From positions 515,716,224 through 515,780,223 of the forward strand of contig NC_092872.1 in assembly GCF_028372415.1 (NCBI RefSeq): a stretch of DNA of 64,000 nt, written 5' to 3'. The stretch comes from Notamacropus eugenii. Taxonomy: Eukaryota; Chordata; Mammalia; Diprotodontia; Macropodidae. Shown one piece after another: positions 41,403 through 51,662 of this stretch. The notes under the pieces were generated by a model that was given only the letters and a program-made list of their open reading frames with translations, ran no database searches and was not told the DNA's origin. Made by a program: the position numbers and the translations under genes. Every line of letters starts with the position of its first letter. Position 1 is the stretch's first letter.

Positions 41403-41895
41403 TAAGTAGCTAGGTGGTGCAGTGGATAAAACCCTGGGCCTGGGGTTAAGCCTCAGACACCAGCTAGCTCTATGATCCTGGGCAAGTTACATAACCTTGC
41501 CTGCATCAGTTTCCTCAACTGTAAGATGGAGATCATAATAGCACCTACCTTGAATGGTCCTTGTGAAGATGAAATATTTGTAACGTGCTTTGCAAACCTT
41601 AAAACACAATATTGTTGTCATTTTTTTCACTTGTGTCTGACTCCTCATCACCCTATGGGCCATAGCACACAAGGACAATCCACAGTGTTTTCTTGGCACA
41701 GATACCAGAGTGGTTTGCATTTCCTTCTCCAGTGGATTAAGGTAAACAGAGGTCAAGTGACTTGCCCAGGTCACACTGCCAGTCTGAGGCCAGACTTGAA
41801 CTCAGAACTTCCTGACTCCAGGTCTAGTGTTCTATCCACTGAACCACCCAATTGCCTCCAAAATACTACATAAATGCTAGCTATTATTAGTAGCA
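41403..41895 (+). mobile_element. THER1/MIR-type SINE interrupted by an antisense MAR1-type SINE
   Basis: THER1 5' part at 41403-41611 (AGCTAGGTGGTGCAGTGGAT to GCTTTGCAAACCTTAAAACA) resumes at 41858-41895 (AAATACTACATAAATGCTAG), exactly where the consensus would continue. MAR1 at 41612-41857 therefore entered an intact THER1. The flanks AAAACACAATA and AAAATACTACA resemble worn target-site duplicates. Confidence 0.88.
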
Positions 41896-42362
41896 TTCAT
41901 TGGTCTCCTCTCCTCAAGTCTATCCCTCTTCAAACCATACTTCACATAGCCTCCAAAGTAAGTTTCCTGAAGTTCAGGTATAGTAATGTTATCTCTCTGC
42001 CCAATATACTCCAGCAGTATCTTTTGCCTCCAGTATAGTATCAAACATAAACTCTTTTTGATATTTAAATTTCTTTACAACCTCTTCTTCGCTTTCTAGT
42101 TTCCTTACACATTACACCCCTCTTCAAATTCTACAATGCTACAAATCTACAATACAAAGTTGGCCTACTCAGTGTTCTACAGGATGCTACATCTCATTCC
42201 TGGCTTTGCACCAGGTGGTCCCTCTGCCAGGAATAAACTCCCTCCTCACTTCAGGCCTTCTGCCTGGTTTCTTTTAAGACTAGCCAAAGGGCTTTTCTAC
42301 AAGCAGCCATTCCTGGTCCCCTAAAGCTGCTAATGCACTAGCCCCCAAAATTATCTTTAATT
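41896..42362 (+). mobile_element. L2 ORF2 C-terminus and 3' UTR, sense
   Basis: CAGTATCTTTTGCCTCCAGT, GATATTTAAATTTCTTTACA, TTGGCCTACTCAGTGTTCTA, TTTGCACCAGGTGGTCCCTC and CTTTTCTACAAGCAGCCATT match L2 terminal coding and 3' UTR text. Confidence 0.8.
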
Positions 42363-42442
42363 AATTTTTTCACATATTATTAAGATATTCTAACTCTTAT
42401 TTTTTATTTTTCAAGTAATACATATATGTATTAGTCTGTTCC

Positions 42443-43422
42443 AGGCAATTTTCAGATGAAAAAATCAAAACTACCCATAATCATATGAAAAAAAATGCTC
42501 TAAATCACTATTGATTAGAGAAATGCATATTAAAACAACTCTGAGGTACCAGCTCATACCTATCAGATTAGACAGGTTAGACAGATTAAACCTATCAAAT
42601 AGAAAAGGAAAATAATAAAAGTTGGAGGGGATATGAGAAAATTAGGAGACTAAAGCACTGTTAGTGGAATTGTGAACTGATCCAACCATTCTGGAGAGCA
42701 ATTTGGAACCATGTCCAAAGGGCTATCTAACTGTGATCCAACAATATCACTACTGGGTCTGTATCACAAATAGATCCTTCCCAAACAGAAAAGAACTTAT
42801 TTGCGCAAAAATATTTATAGTAACTCTTTCATAGCAGCTAAGAATTAGAAATCAAGGGACTGACCTAATTGGGGAACGGCTAAACAAGCTGTGATATATA
42901 ATTGTAATGGAATACTATTGTGCTATGAGAAATGACAAGCAGGATGATTTGAGAAAAACCCGAAAAGTCTTACATGAACTGATGCAAAATGAAGTGACCA
43001 GAAGCAGGAGAACATTGTACCCAATAACAGCAACATTGTGTTGACCAACTGTAAATGACTTTTCCATTCCAGGCAGAACAATGATACAAGACAATTCTAA
43101 AGAACTCATGATAAAAAATGCTATTCATATCCAGAGAAAGAACTGAAGTCTGAAACTAGATTAAAGCATACTATTTTTCACTTTATTTTTTGTGAGGTTT
43201 TTTTTCGCTTCAAGTCTGTCTTCTTTCACAACATGACTAATATGGAAATATGTTTTGCATGATTGCACATTTATAACCTATATCAAATTGCTTACTGTCT
43301 CAGGGAAGAGGGAGGTGAGAGAGGGAGGGAGAAAATTTGGAACTCAAAATTTTTAAAAAAACATGTTAAAAACTGTCTTTTCTTGTAATTAGGAAAAATA
43401 AAACATTATTTAAATTTTTTAA
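42443..43422 (+). mobile_element. 5'-truncated L1 LINE: ORF2 C-terminus and 3' UTR
   Basis: AATCATATGAAAAAAAATGC, TGTGAACTGATCCAACCATT, ATTGTAATGGAATACTATTG, ATATCCAGAGAAAGAACTGA and an A-rich end. It is flanked by TTAGTCTGTTCC (42431-42442) and TTAGCCTGTTCC (43423-43434), a 12-bp target-site duplication with one mismatch. It begins farther 3' than the copy at 38767 and is more diverged. Confidence 0.92.
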
Positions 43423-43434
43423 TTAGCCTGTTCC

Positions 43435-44715
43435 TCCCACTGCCCCAAAGTTAAAAAAAAAAAATCCTGCAGTATATATCTACGTAGTCTAGCAAAGCAA
43501 ATTCTCACATTAGCCATATCTAAAAATGTATATTTCTTTCTATTTTTTAAGTCCATCACCTCTCAGGTAGTTATGTGGTATAGTGAGTAAAGTGCTGGAT
43601 CCAGAGGCAAGAAGATCTGAATTCACACATTCGCTAGCTGATTCAGACACTTACTAGCTTTGTGACCCTGAGCAAGTTATTTTACCTTTGTCTGCCTCAG
43701 TTTCCTCAACTGTAAAATGAGGATCATAATAGCACCTACCTCCAAAGGTTGCTATGAAAATCAAATAAGATAATATTACTAAAGCATTTAGTATAGTACC
43801 TAGGATATAGTAGATAATTAATACTTGTTCCCTTTTACCTAATCTCCTTCCCTTCCCCCACTTGGAAGTGAGTAACATGTTTCATCCTCATTCATTTTGG
43901 ACTCATGGTTTTTCATTGCATTAATAAAAATTATGAAGTCTCTCAAAGCTGTTTTCCCCTATGATGCTGTCCCTGTAGAAAATCATTCTAGTTTTCTGCT
44001 TACTTTACTGCATCAGTTCAAAAGTCTTCCACATTTCCTCTTGAATTGCACATTTCATCATTTCTTATAGCATAATAATATTCCCTTACCTCCATTTATC
44101 ACAGTTTGTTGAACCATTGACCACTTAGTTTCCAACTTTTGCCTACCACCAAAAGAGTTGCCCTAAATTATCTTTATATGTATAGATGTACCTATTGTAC
44201 ATAAAGATGGATGGACCAATTCACAGCCCAATCAACAGCGCATCTGTTTTTCAGCCTGTTCTCTCATATCCCCCTCCCGTATTTGCATTTTACTCTTTTA
44301 GCAAACTCCTGGTCAGTCTGATAGATGAAGTAGAGTCTCAAAGCTACTTTAATTATTAGTGATTTAGAGGAAATTTTCCATATATTGGATCTCTCCTTTG
44401 AAAGCTGCCTGTTTGTATCCTTTGCCCATTATCTATTGGAGAATAGCATTTAGTCTTATAAATTTGAATCAGTTCCGTGTGTGTGTACGTAAAACGAGGT
44501 CTTTATCAGAGAAACTTGCTGTAAAGATTTTTTCCCAATTACCCATTTCCCTTCTAATTTTTATTCTTTTAGATTTGTTTCATTTTATTTTATTTATTTT
44601 AGATTTGTTTACATAAAACTTTTTATTTTCTATGATCAAAATTATCCATTTTATCTTGATTCTCTCCATCATAAGTTTAATGTTCTCTATTCACAGATGC
44701 AAATGGTCATTTCTT
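43435..44715 (-). mobile_element. L1 3' end, antisense, split by a THER1/MIR-type SINE
   Basis: 3' UTR pieces AGTCTAGCAAAGCAAATTCT and GAGTAACATGTTTCATCCTC flank a SINE at 43565-43832. Beyond 43900 it reads antisense through AGTCTCTCAAAGCTGTTTTC, ACTGCATCAGTTCAAAAGTC, ACCACCAAAAGAGTTGCCCT, TGTTTGTATCCTTTGCCCAT and ATGATCAAAATTATCCATTT. It thus reaches into ORF2 farther than the two sense copies. Old copy. Confidence 0.85.
43565..43832 (+). mobile_element. THER1/MIR-type SINE inside L1
   Basis: GTGGTATAGTGAGTAAAGTG, TGTGACCCTGAGCAAGTTAT, CTCAGTTTCCTCAACTGTAA, GATCATAATAGCACCTACCT and end AGTAGATAATTAATACTTGT. Confidence 0.88.
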
Positions 44716-44729
44716 ATGTTGCCTCCCCA

Positions 44730-44812
44730 TCAGAGCAGGGTTTGTTTCATTTTTGTCTTTGTACCCTCAGCACTTAGTACAATGCTTGGCATATGGTGAG
44801 CACTTAACATAA
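44730..44812 (+). mobile_element. L2 3' terminus
   Basis: AGAGCAGGGTTTGTTTCATT, TTTGTACCCTCAGCACTTAG and TGGTGAGCACTTAACAT. Confidence 0.82.
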
Positions 44813-45074
44813 CTGATCTAGTTGCATAATTACCCCCATTTCACAGAAGAGGAAACTATTCAGCAGACAGGTGTTTTATGAAGGTCAAGCTTTCCCTGGG
44901 GATATTGCACTCCCACCATTCCAAGACAATCTGATGCTGCTGTTGAACCCTCAATTCCCAAGCCTAGCTCTCCTCTGTCTCCCTGGATCTTAAAAGGTCA
45001 CCTAAAAAATGAGGCCATCTTTTTGTCTCAATTCTTACCTAGCTCTTCATCATTGAAGGGACATTGCCTCAGAC
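44813..45074. other. MIR scrap then unassigned DNA
   Basis: A short antisense MIR core at 44825-44878 (CCCCATTTCACAGAAGAGGA); the rest is not recognised. Confidence 0.45.
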
Positions 45075-45310
45075 AAAGTGAAGCCTAAGAAAGATATTAA
45101 TTTAGAAAGACCAAGGTCGTCCACTGCATCCCTGGTCATCACCAGTCTACTTGACTTTTATCTTGCCACTGGACTTTGATGACTCTAAAGAAGACAGTGA
45201 GACTGATGACTCTGCACAGCCCTGCCTCACTTAAATCCAATTTACATTCACATCCAGTCACCCCATGAAGTCATTGGTCCTCTTGGAGAATGAAGGACGA
45301 ACTTCACTGG
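45075..45310 (+). mobile_element. Family A LINE 3' end, sense
   Basis: Reverse complement of the copies at 10211 and 37245: AGACCAAGGTCGTCCACTGC, TGACTCTGCACAGCCCTGCC, TTGGTCCTCTTGGAGAATGA, ending GAAGGACGAACTT. Older and more diverged than the 37245 copy. Confidence 0.72.
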
Positions 45311-45349
45311 CCAGAGCAACTCCCCATCCCAGCTCCTGAGGGAGAAGGG

Positions 45350-45630
45350 AAATGATTAAGCATTTATAGAGTGCCTACTGTGTGCCAGGTACTATGTTAA
45401 GCACTTTTTACAAATGTTTCCTCATTTGGTCTTCACAGCAAGCCTGGGAGATCGTTGCTATGATTATCCCCATTTCAAAGTTGTGAAAACTAAGGCAGAC
45501 AGAGATTAAGTGGTTTGCCCAGGGTTGCACAGTTAGTAAGTTTTTGAGGATGGATTTGAACTTAGATCTTCCTGCTTTCAGCCCTAGCACTCTTAAGTAC
45601 TGTGCCATCGGCTGCCTCTGCATTAATAGT
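45350..45630 (-). mobile_element. THER1/MIR-type SINE, antisense, full length
   Basis: GATTAAGCATTTATAGAGTG, GTGAAAACTAAGGCAGACAG, GCACAGTTAGTAAGTTTTTG and GATTTGAACTTAGATCTTCC. Confidence 0.88.
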
Positions 45631-45702
45631 GGGGAAATGAATGCCATTTGTATCCAAATGAATATGAGAAGCCAAGTGTATTGCAATATGTACCCTACTA
45701 AT

Positions 45703-45882
45703 AGAGCCAGACTAGAGGCACTTGAATGTGGATCCCAACTCTGCTACTAATAACCTTGTGACCATGCACGTCACCTTCTACCACCACCCTCCATCCTCAG
45801 TTTCTTTATCTGTAAAATGAAAGGGCAATCACCCCAGATGATCTCTAAGCTCACTTCCACTTCAAAATCCTAAGAAACCAAT
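45703..45882 (+). mobile_element. MIR3-type core-SINE
   Basis: GGCACTTGAATGTGGATCCC, TATCTGTAAAATGAAAGGGC, AGATGATCTCTAAGCTCACT. Confidence 0.78.
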
Positions 45883-46350
45883 GGTTCTACTATATAACCA
45901 CTCAGTGTAGACAAAAATGTACATTTGAATAAACATTAACATCCAGCCTGAAGCACTCTCTTCCCCCTGAATGCATAAAAATTGCACACTTATGCCTTCA
46001 CTACCTTTGTTTAGGCTTCTTCTATAACCAGAATGTCTTCCCTCCCTCTCTGCTCTACAGGAAGTGATGACAACCAGCCCACACCTATCCAGACAGTAAC
46101 CACTTCGAGAGGTCACTGAAGTCAAGTCAAAAGATGGTCATTAAGGGCACCGGGAAAAATGTCCCCACAAACCAGCAATTTTCTAAGGACTGATGTATCT
46201 GGTTATTTTTCTCCCTTATATGCCATGGCGAGTATCAGCTTCAGAGCAGAAGGAGGTGAGCTCCTCTGCTACAGAAAAATACTTCTGCCTTGGAAGGCTT
46301 AAGCATCAGTATTTGGAGGCCTAGAAACTGTAAATAACTCCTGGCACTAT
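45883..46350. other. Repeat-poor stretch, no gene seen
   Basis: An 87-codon minus frame (45862-46125) has no known domain. No repeat core. Confidence 0.4.
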
Positions 46351-46357
46351 GGAAAGG

Positions 46358-46630
46358 AGAAAGGCAGAGTGGCGTAGTTGACAGAGATAGAGAGCTGGCC
46401 TTGAAGCCAAGAAAAACTGGGCCTGAGTCCCACCACTGACACATACTGCATGTATGACCTGGATAAATCAGTCAGTCAGTCAACATGTATTTATTAAGTG
46501 CCTACTATGTGCCAGGCACTGTGCTAAGTCCTGGGGATACAAGGGAAGGTAAGAGACAGTCCCTGCTCTAGAGGAGCTCACAATCTAAAGTCATTTCACT
46601 TCTCAGGCTTCCAGACAGCTCTCAAAGAGG
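46358..46630 (+). mobile_element. MIR split by an antisense L2 tail
   Basis: MIR head GGCAGAGTGGCGTAGTTGAC and core to 46472; an L2 tail at 46474-46592 (CAACATGTATTTATTAAGTG to GGAGCTCACAATCTAA); MIR resumes with AGTCATTTCACTTCTCAGGC. GTCAGTCAGTCA at 46470-46481 precedes the L2 piece. Confidence 0.8.
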
Positions 46631-46749
46631 AGAAGTTGAAGAAAGGGTGCCAATTTCCATTGGTTGAGGGAGTTTCCTCATCTGACAGTTCCCCACACAA
46701 AGGAAATCACAGGTCTAGTCCCTTGTCCTTGTGATACAGACCCAGAGCT

Positions 46750-46925
46750 GTAGGTTTGGAGGCAGAGACCTGGCTTTAAGTTCAAATCTTCACCCTGCCA
46801 TGTACTGCAAGGTATAATACTGAAACTGCCTGGGCCTAGGATTCTTTATCTGCAAAATGAAGCACAGCCCTGGATGACCCCACAAGTCATTTCCAGTGAT
46901 AAATCTGGGGAATCTATGAACTTGA
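46750..46925 (+). mobile_element. MIR3-type core-SINE, worn
   Basis: TAGGTTTGGAGGCAGAGACC, TTTATCTGCAAAATGAAGCA, CAAGTCATTTCCAGTGATAA. Confidence 0.65.
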
Positions 46926-46999
46926 AGGAGGAGGGAGTCTTCTAAAGCATTTTCATGCTGAACTTTTTCAGGCTGCAATAAATCCATTTCTCACAAACT

Positions 47000-47440
47000 G
47001 GTCAATCAATAAACCTTTATTAAGGCCCTGCTATGTTCTAAGAACAATGCAAGGCATTAGGGGTACAAAGAAAAAAGTGAAACAGTCCTTCCCCTCAAGG
47101 ATATTATAATGTAGTCAAGGGAGAGAGAGAGAGAGAGAGAGAGACAAAGAGAGACAGAAGTTCTCATAAGGAAGGTTTGGGGAAAAGGTACTAGCATCTG
47201 GGGTTTCAGAAAAGATCTCATATAGAAGGTGGCACCTTACCTGGGGCTTGAAGAAAACAAAGAATTTCAACAGAGGTGGAGTTGAGAGGGAGGATATTCT
47301 AGACATGAGGGCTAGACAGGTCAAAGGCACAGAGAGGGGACATGGAAGGTCAGCTATGAGGAACAGGAAGAAGGCCAAATTTCACCAAACTATAGGGGCC
47401 AGATTTTGGGCCAGATTGTGAAGGACTTTAAATATTAGAC
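47000..47440 (-). mobile_element. L2 3' region, antisense, copy 1 of a tandem pair
   Basis: AATCAATAAACCTTTATTAA, TCCTTCCCCTCAAGGATATT, a (GA)n run at 47119-47142, then GAAGGTGGCACCTTACCTGG, AGGTCAAAGGCACAGAGAGG and CAGATTGTGAAGGACTTTAA. Confidence 0.85.
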
Positions 47441-47444
47441 ATTT

Positions 47445-47568
47445 AACAAACAATTAAAAAGCAATTACTTTATACAAGGCACTATGCTAAACCCTGCTAA
47501 GGCAAGTTTGGTTTTTTTTAAGTTCTTGCCTTCAAGGAGGTTATAGTTTAATGAGGGAGCAACATATA

Positions 47569-47600
<32 letters not shown>

Positions 47601-48060
47601 GTGTGACGTGTGTGCATATATATATATATGCACACACACATATATATACATACATATACATATAGAGTAGATAGAAAATAATCTCAGAGGGAAAGACTGG
47701 GGAAAGGAGAGGGAGATACTAGGAAAAGGCCTTCTGTAAAAGGTAGGATTTGAATTGAATCTTGAAAGAAATCAAGAAAACAAAAATGCAGAAATGAGGA
47801 GGGAGAGCATTCCAGGCATGGGGAAGGGAAGAGCTGATATTTTATCGCAATGGTAATAGGGAGCCACTGGAGTTTATTGAGCTGGAGAGTGACACAATTT
47901 GCCACTTTTTAGGAAAATCAATTTGGCAGCTGAGTGGAAAATGAATCGGGGGGAGGGAGGAATACTTGAGGCAAAGGGGCCAATTAGAAAGCTACTAAAA
48001 TAATCCAGGCAAAAAGCAAATATTAACCTGAACTACAAGTGATAACTGTGTGAGTGATGA
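47445..48060 (-). mobile_element. L2 3' region, antisense, copy 2 of a tandem pair
   Basis: AAAAGCAATTACTTTATACA, TTCTTGCCTTCAAGGAGGTT, a TG/TA/CA microsatellite (47573-47665), AAAAGGTAGGATTTGAATTG, GAGAGCATTCCAGGCATGGG and AATAGGGAGCCACTGGAGTT. It extends farther 5' than copy 1. Confidence 0.88.
47573..47665. repeat. (TG)n(TA)n(CA)n microsatellite
   Basis: Alternating purine-pyrimidine run with TGTGTG, TATATA and CACACA blocks. Confidence 0.95.
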
Positions 48061-48064
48061 TAAA

Positions 48065-48373
48065 GACAGGTCCCCCTAACTCTGGGGCAACTAGATGGCA
48101 CAGTGGATACAGCATTGAGCTTGGAATCAAAAAAACGAGTCTTCCTGAGTTCAAATCTGACCTCAGACACTTAACAGTGTGACCCTCTGGGCAAGTCATG
48201 TAATCCTATTTGTCTCATTTTCCTCATATGTAAAATGACCTGGAGAAAGAAATGGCAAACCACTCCATTATGTTTGCCAAGAAAAGCTCAAATGGGGTCA
48301 TGAAGAGTCAGGCACAACAAAAACTCCTGACTCTAGAGCCAGTGTTCTATCCAATTCACCACCTACATGTTCC
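48065..48373 (-). mobile_element. Old antisense SINE split by a sense MAR1-type SINE
   Basis: An older SINE reads AAAGACAGGTCCCCCTAACT before and CTCTAGAGCCAGTGTTCTAT after the insertion. The MAR1-type SINE occupies 48084-48323 (GGGGCAACTAGATGGCACAG to CATGAAGAGTCAGGCACAAC). CCCCTAACTCT (48073-48083) and CTCCTGACTCT (48324-48334) are a worn target-site duplication. Confidence 0.82.
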
Positions 48374-48484
48374 TAATAAACAATCTTTTCTTCTAGCTCT
48401 TCATTCTACTCATAATTACATTTATTTTCAAGCCTTTCTTATCTCTCCTACTTGATTGAGAGCAGTGCTGAATCTCAATTTAAT

Positions 48485-49295
48485 TCAAATTCATCAAATA
48501 GCAAGACATGGTCCTTAGTATGGGAGATGCACAGGCAAAAATGAAACAGTTCTTACTTTCAAGGAACTTACATTCTACTGAGAGGATCCAATATGTATTA
48601 CAAACAAGTAAATGCCAAGTATATACAAAAGAATTTCAGGAGGGAGAGAGTTAGCAACACCTGGAAGGATCAGAAGGGTTTCCTATAGGAGGTGGCACTT
48701 GGGCAGAGCTTTGAGGGAATTTAAGAATTCTAAGAAGCAGAGATGTTAAGGAATGTATTCCAGACATGGAAGACAGTTGGTGAAAAACAGTATTTGGGAA
48801 AAAAGTTACTGTTGTCCAGTTCTTTCAGTCATGTCCAACTCTTCATGGCCTCATTTGGGATTTTCTTGGCCAAGATAATAAAGTGGTTTACATTTCCTTC
48901 CGTAGCTCATTTTACAAATGAGGAAACGGAGGCAAACAGTTAAGTGACTTGCCCAGAGTTCACATAGCTACTAAGTGTCTGGAGTCACGTTCGAACTCAT
49001 GAAGATGAGTCTTCCTGACTCCAGGCCTGGCACTCAATCCACTGTACCACCCAAGGGACAGTTAACAGGACAGTTTGACTAGAACTGTCAAAAAGGAAGC
49101 AATATGAAATGCAAGTGGAATGCTATGTAGAAATAGAAGTGGAAATCACATGGGGACCGGATTTTACATTCCAGGATAAGGATTGTATATTTTATCTTAG
49201 AGGCAATAGGGAGCAATAAAAGATTTGGGAGGGAGAGATAGCATGGTCAGTTCTGGTTTTTAGAAATCTCAGTTTGGTAGAAGACAGTTTGCATA
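48485..49295 (-). mobile_element. L2 3' region, antisense, split by a MAR1-type SINE
   Basis: TCTTACTTTCAAGGAACTTA, GAGGTGGCACTTGGGCAGAG and GTATTCCAGACATGGAAGAC. SINE at 48809-49055. L2 resumes with GGACCGGATTTTACATTCCA and GAGGCAATAGGGAGCAATAA. Confidence 0.85.
48809..49055 (-). mobile_element. MAR1-type SINE, antisense, inside L2
   Basis: TGTCCAGTTCTTTCAGTCAT, GTTTACATTTCCTTCCGTAG, GAGGAAACGGAGGCAAACAG, core and head CAATCCACTGTACCACCC. Confidence 0.9.
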
Positions 49296-49395
49296 TTCCA
49301 TGTTCCATGTCTTAAGGTCTTTTTTAGCTCTTACATTCCATGTTCTATGTTCAAAGATCCCTTCCAGCTCTGACAGTCTTCATTTTAGCATCCAA
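49296..49395. repeat. SINE-tail units in sense orientation
   Basis: Three diverged copies: CATGTTCCATGTCTTAAGGT, ACATTCCATGTTCTATGTTC and AGATCCCTTCCAGCTCTGAC. This is the reverse complement of the unit in the arrays at 17718 and 30415. Confidence 0.62.
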
Positions 49396-49848
49396 GCTCT
49401 GGTATTATGACACTGTCTGTGGTCACTTTGAGATAATTCAGTTAAGAGGAAGGAAAGTTGTTAGGGCTGGGGAGACCTAAGAAAATAAGAAGACAGATCT
49501 TTAAAGCCTGGGAGGAAATGGGGGGTTGCAAAATGGCACTCTTCTCTCTCCTTGAATTAATCTCACTTTGAGGAAAGGAATATCCTAGAGGTAGAATGGG
49601 AAGCTGATTTTGCCTCTGCCCAAGACTAATACAATTCCAGAAGAGTCACTTTCCAGAAAAACAATTCCTGAAATCTGATCAGCTTGTCCAAAATCTCCTT
49701 TCTAAGAGCAATGGCAGAATCCGGTACCAAACGTGAACAAAGGTTCTGATTTGGTTCTCATAAATGGTGGAAAAAGAGAATTCAGAAGAAGCAAAATATG
49801 TTTTTCCTCCCACCCCTGGCTAATTCAATCTGCTCCAAATGACTAACT
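49396..49848. other. Repeat-poor block, weak candidate conserved element
   Basis: 49560-49800 has no repeat signature and includes GAAAAACAATTCCTGAAATC and AACGTGAACAAAGGTTCTGA (SOX-like AACAAAG). No ORF of note. Confidence 0.3.
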
Positions 49849-49849
49849 T

Positions 49850-49980
49850 TTTTTTGAGACAATGGAAGTTAAGTGTCTTCCCTAGGGTCACACAGCTAGT
49901 AAGCATCTGAGGCTGGATTTGAAGTCGGATCCTCTTGACTCCAGGGCTAATAGCTATCCACTGTGCCACCTGCTGCCCCT
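49850..49980 (-). mobile_element. Short SINE, antisense, with poly(T) end
   Basis: The T-tract TTTTTTTGAGACAATGGAAG, then GTCACACAGCTAGTAAGCAT, ATTTGAAGTCGGATCCTCTT and head CCACTGTGCCACCTGCTGCC. A head-and-core-only SINE about 130 bp long with an A-tail on the minus strand. Confidence 0.85.
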
Positions 49981-49984
49981 CAAT

Positions 49985-50200
49985 TAAGTTATAAATACAG
50001 GGTTAGCTCCCTAGCATTTATGCTGCTACTCCTGGCAAGGGAGCTCTATTTGCATCCTCTCTTTGAGCCCAGGAAAAAGAGAGTCCCCTTCACATGTTAA
50101 TAGCCATCTCTTCTAAGATAATAGCACCCAGGGCATCAAATATTCTTCTAACTTGTTGGGCAGAAGGGAGAATAATGCATTTAGAAGAAAGTGCCAGATA
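49985..50200. other. Repeat-free stretch
   Basis: Contains AGCTCTATTTGCATCCTCTC, in which ATTTGCAT (50048-50055) is a perfect octamer (POU-type) word. No ORF. Confidence 0.4.
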
Positions 50201-50202
50201 CT

Positions 50203-50285
50203 GGAATCATGGCATTTCAGAACTGAAAGGAGAACTTAGCAATCATTTAGTCCAATCTCCTTATTTGTAGAGGAAAAATAGAGTT
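50203..50285 (-). mobile_element. MIR3 tail fragment, antisense
   Basis: GGCATTTCAGAACTGAAAGG and ATCATTTAGTCCAATCTCCT. Confidence 0.65.
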
Positions 50286-50293
50286 TAATAGAT

Positions 50294-50513
50294 GAGTTCC
50301 TAACCTTTTTTTGTCATGGACAAAATCTGGTGAAGTTTATGTTCTTTCTCAAAATAATGTTTCTAAATACATAAAATGAAATACATAGGATTACCAAGGA
50401 AACCAAAGGTTAGTGAAAATAGATTTCTTTTTTTCCTCATCAAGTTGATAGACCCCCTAAAATCTATCTACACACCCCTCATGGATTTGTGGACCCCAGG
50501 TTAAGAAACCCTG
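50294..50513 (-). mobile_element. Non-autonomous hAT-type DNA transposon
   Basis: Left end GAGTTCCTAACC (50294-50305) pairs with right end GGTTAAGAAACCCTG (50499-50513). The interior TCTCAAAATAATGTTTCTAA and ACCAAGGAAACCAAAGGTTA is shared with 14100. Nearly complete. Confidence 0.75.
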
Positions 50514-50581
50514 TGCTAATGAAAGGATCTCAGAAATTGCAAGAAAACCTGGGTTCAAGTTTAATTCTAGAAAGACTGACT

Positions 50582-50710
50582 GACAAAGCATTTATTAAGT
50601 GGATTTATTTAACACCATGCTAAACACCAGTGATACAAATAGAAACAGCAAAGGAGTCCCTGATATCAACGAGCTAAAGAAGGAAGAAGATTCATTAAAA
50701 GGTGACATCA
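50582..50710 (-). mobile_element. L2 3' fragment, antisense
   Basis: AAAGCATTTATTAAGTGGAT and AAAGGAGTCCCTGATATCAA. Confidence 0.65.
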
Positions 50711-51045
50711 AGGCAGGGAGGTAAAAGATAGGAGAGCATGGAAGTGGTGTGGAAGCCTGATTCCGGGCAAGAGTAGACAAAAGTTTGCCAGGGAACCACA
50801 GTCAGAGTCTGAGGTTGAAATATGGATACAAGAAAGGGGAGAAGAGGGTGATGTTCAGAGTATAGACAGCGTCATAAGGAAATGGGCAGGAAGTGGCATA
50901 GAGGTCCAGTTTGAAGTAAGATAAGATAACCTATCATAGTTAAGGGACCCAGAGGTGGAATCCAAGAGTTTGTAGGGAGGGAAAATAAAGATGATGACAG
51001 AAGTATAGACAGTATGGTAAAGAGATGGCTGGAAACCCTGCTTAT
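50711..51045. other. Unassigned, internal similarity
   Basis: Two related passages (AGAGTATAGACAGCGTCATA near 50858 and GAAGTATAGACAGTATGGTA near 50999) suggest a local duplication of about 140-bp spacing. No gene. Confidence 0.4.
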
Positions 51046-51049
51046 ATGT

Positions 51050-51215
51050 TCTATGCAAATCATTTTACTTCTCAACCTCAGGGTTTGTTTGTTTTTTTTT
51101 TTTTTCATCAAAAAGCTACAGTAAATGTTACATACAAATGTCTCACAGGACAGTCATGTGGAAAACAGTTTGCAAACCTTAAAATCAGGCTATAGAAATG
51201 TGAGTTATTACTAGA
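51050..51215 (+). mobile_element. MIR 3' half with T-tract
   Basis: TTTTACTTCTCAACCTCAGG, a T-run at 51092-51105, then CAGTTTGCAAACCTTAAAAT and GTGAGTTATTACTAG. Confidence 0.65.
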
Positions 51216-51429
51216 TACTCAAAGAAGGATCAGGGTTCTCATGACTATAGACAGAGTTAGGACTCAAAAGAAAGTCTCTTGGTCCAAGATTCTTTGCATT
51301 AGATCAAGCTGCCTCCTATTCAATAGCTTCTTGGTGGCCTTATGGTCCCAGCTTCAAAAGATAGACACAAGAGATGAGTTTATATAGCACAAAGTAGAGA
51401 ACTGGTCATTATCAAGTTAACTTTTTTGT

Positions 51430-51662
51430 CTATTTTAGTGTTTTTTTCAGTCATGTCTGGCTCTTTGTGATCCCATTTGGGTTTTCATGGCAAAGAGACA
51501 GAAGTTGTTTGCTTTTCCATCTCCAGCGCATTTTACAGATTGAGGAAATTGAGGAAAACAGGGTCTTTTTCAGGGTCTCACATCTAGTGTCTGAGGCCAC
51601 ATGGCAACTCAGGTCTTCCTGACTCCAAGTCTTGCACTTTATTGTGTCTCCTAGCTACCTTG
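51430..51662 (-). mobile_element. MAR1-type SINE, antisense, worn
   Basis: TTCAGTCATGTCTGGCTCTT, ATTTGGGTTTTCATGGCAAA, GAGGAAATTGAGGAAAACAG, CAGGTCTTCCTGACTCCAAG and head GTGTCTCCTAGCTACC. Confidence 0.85.
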
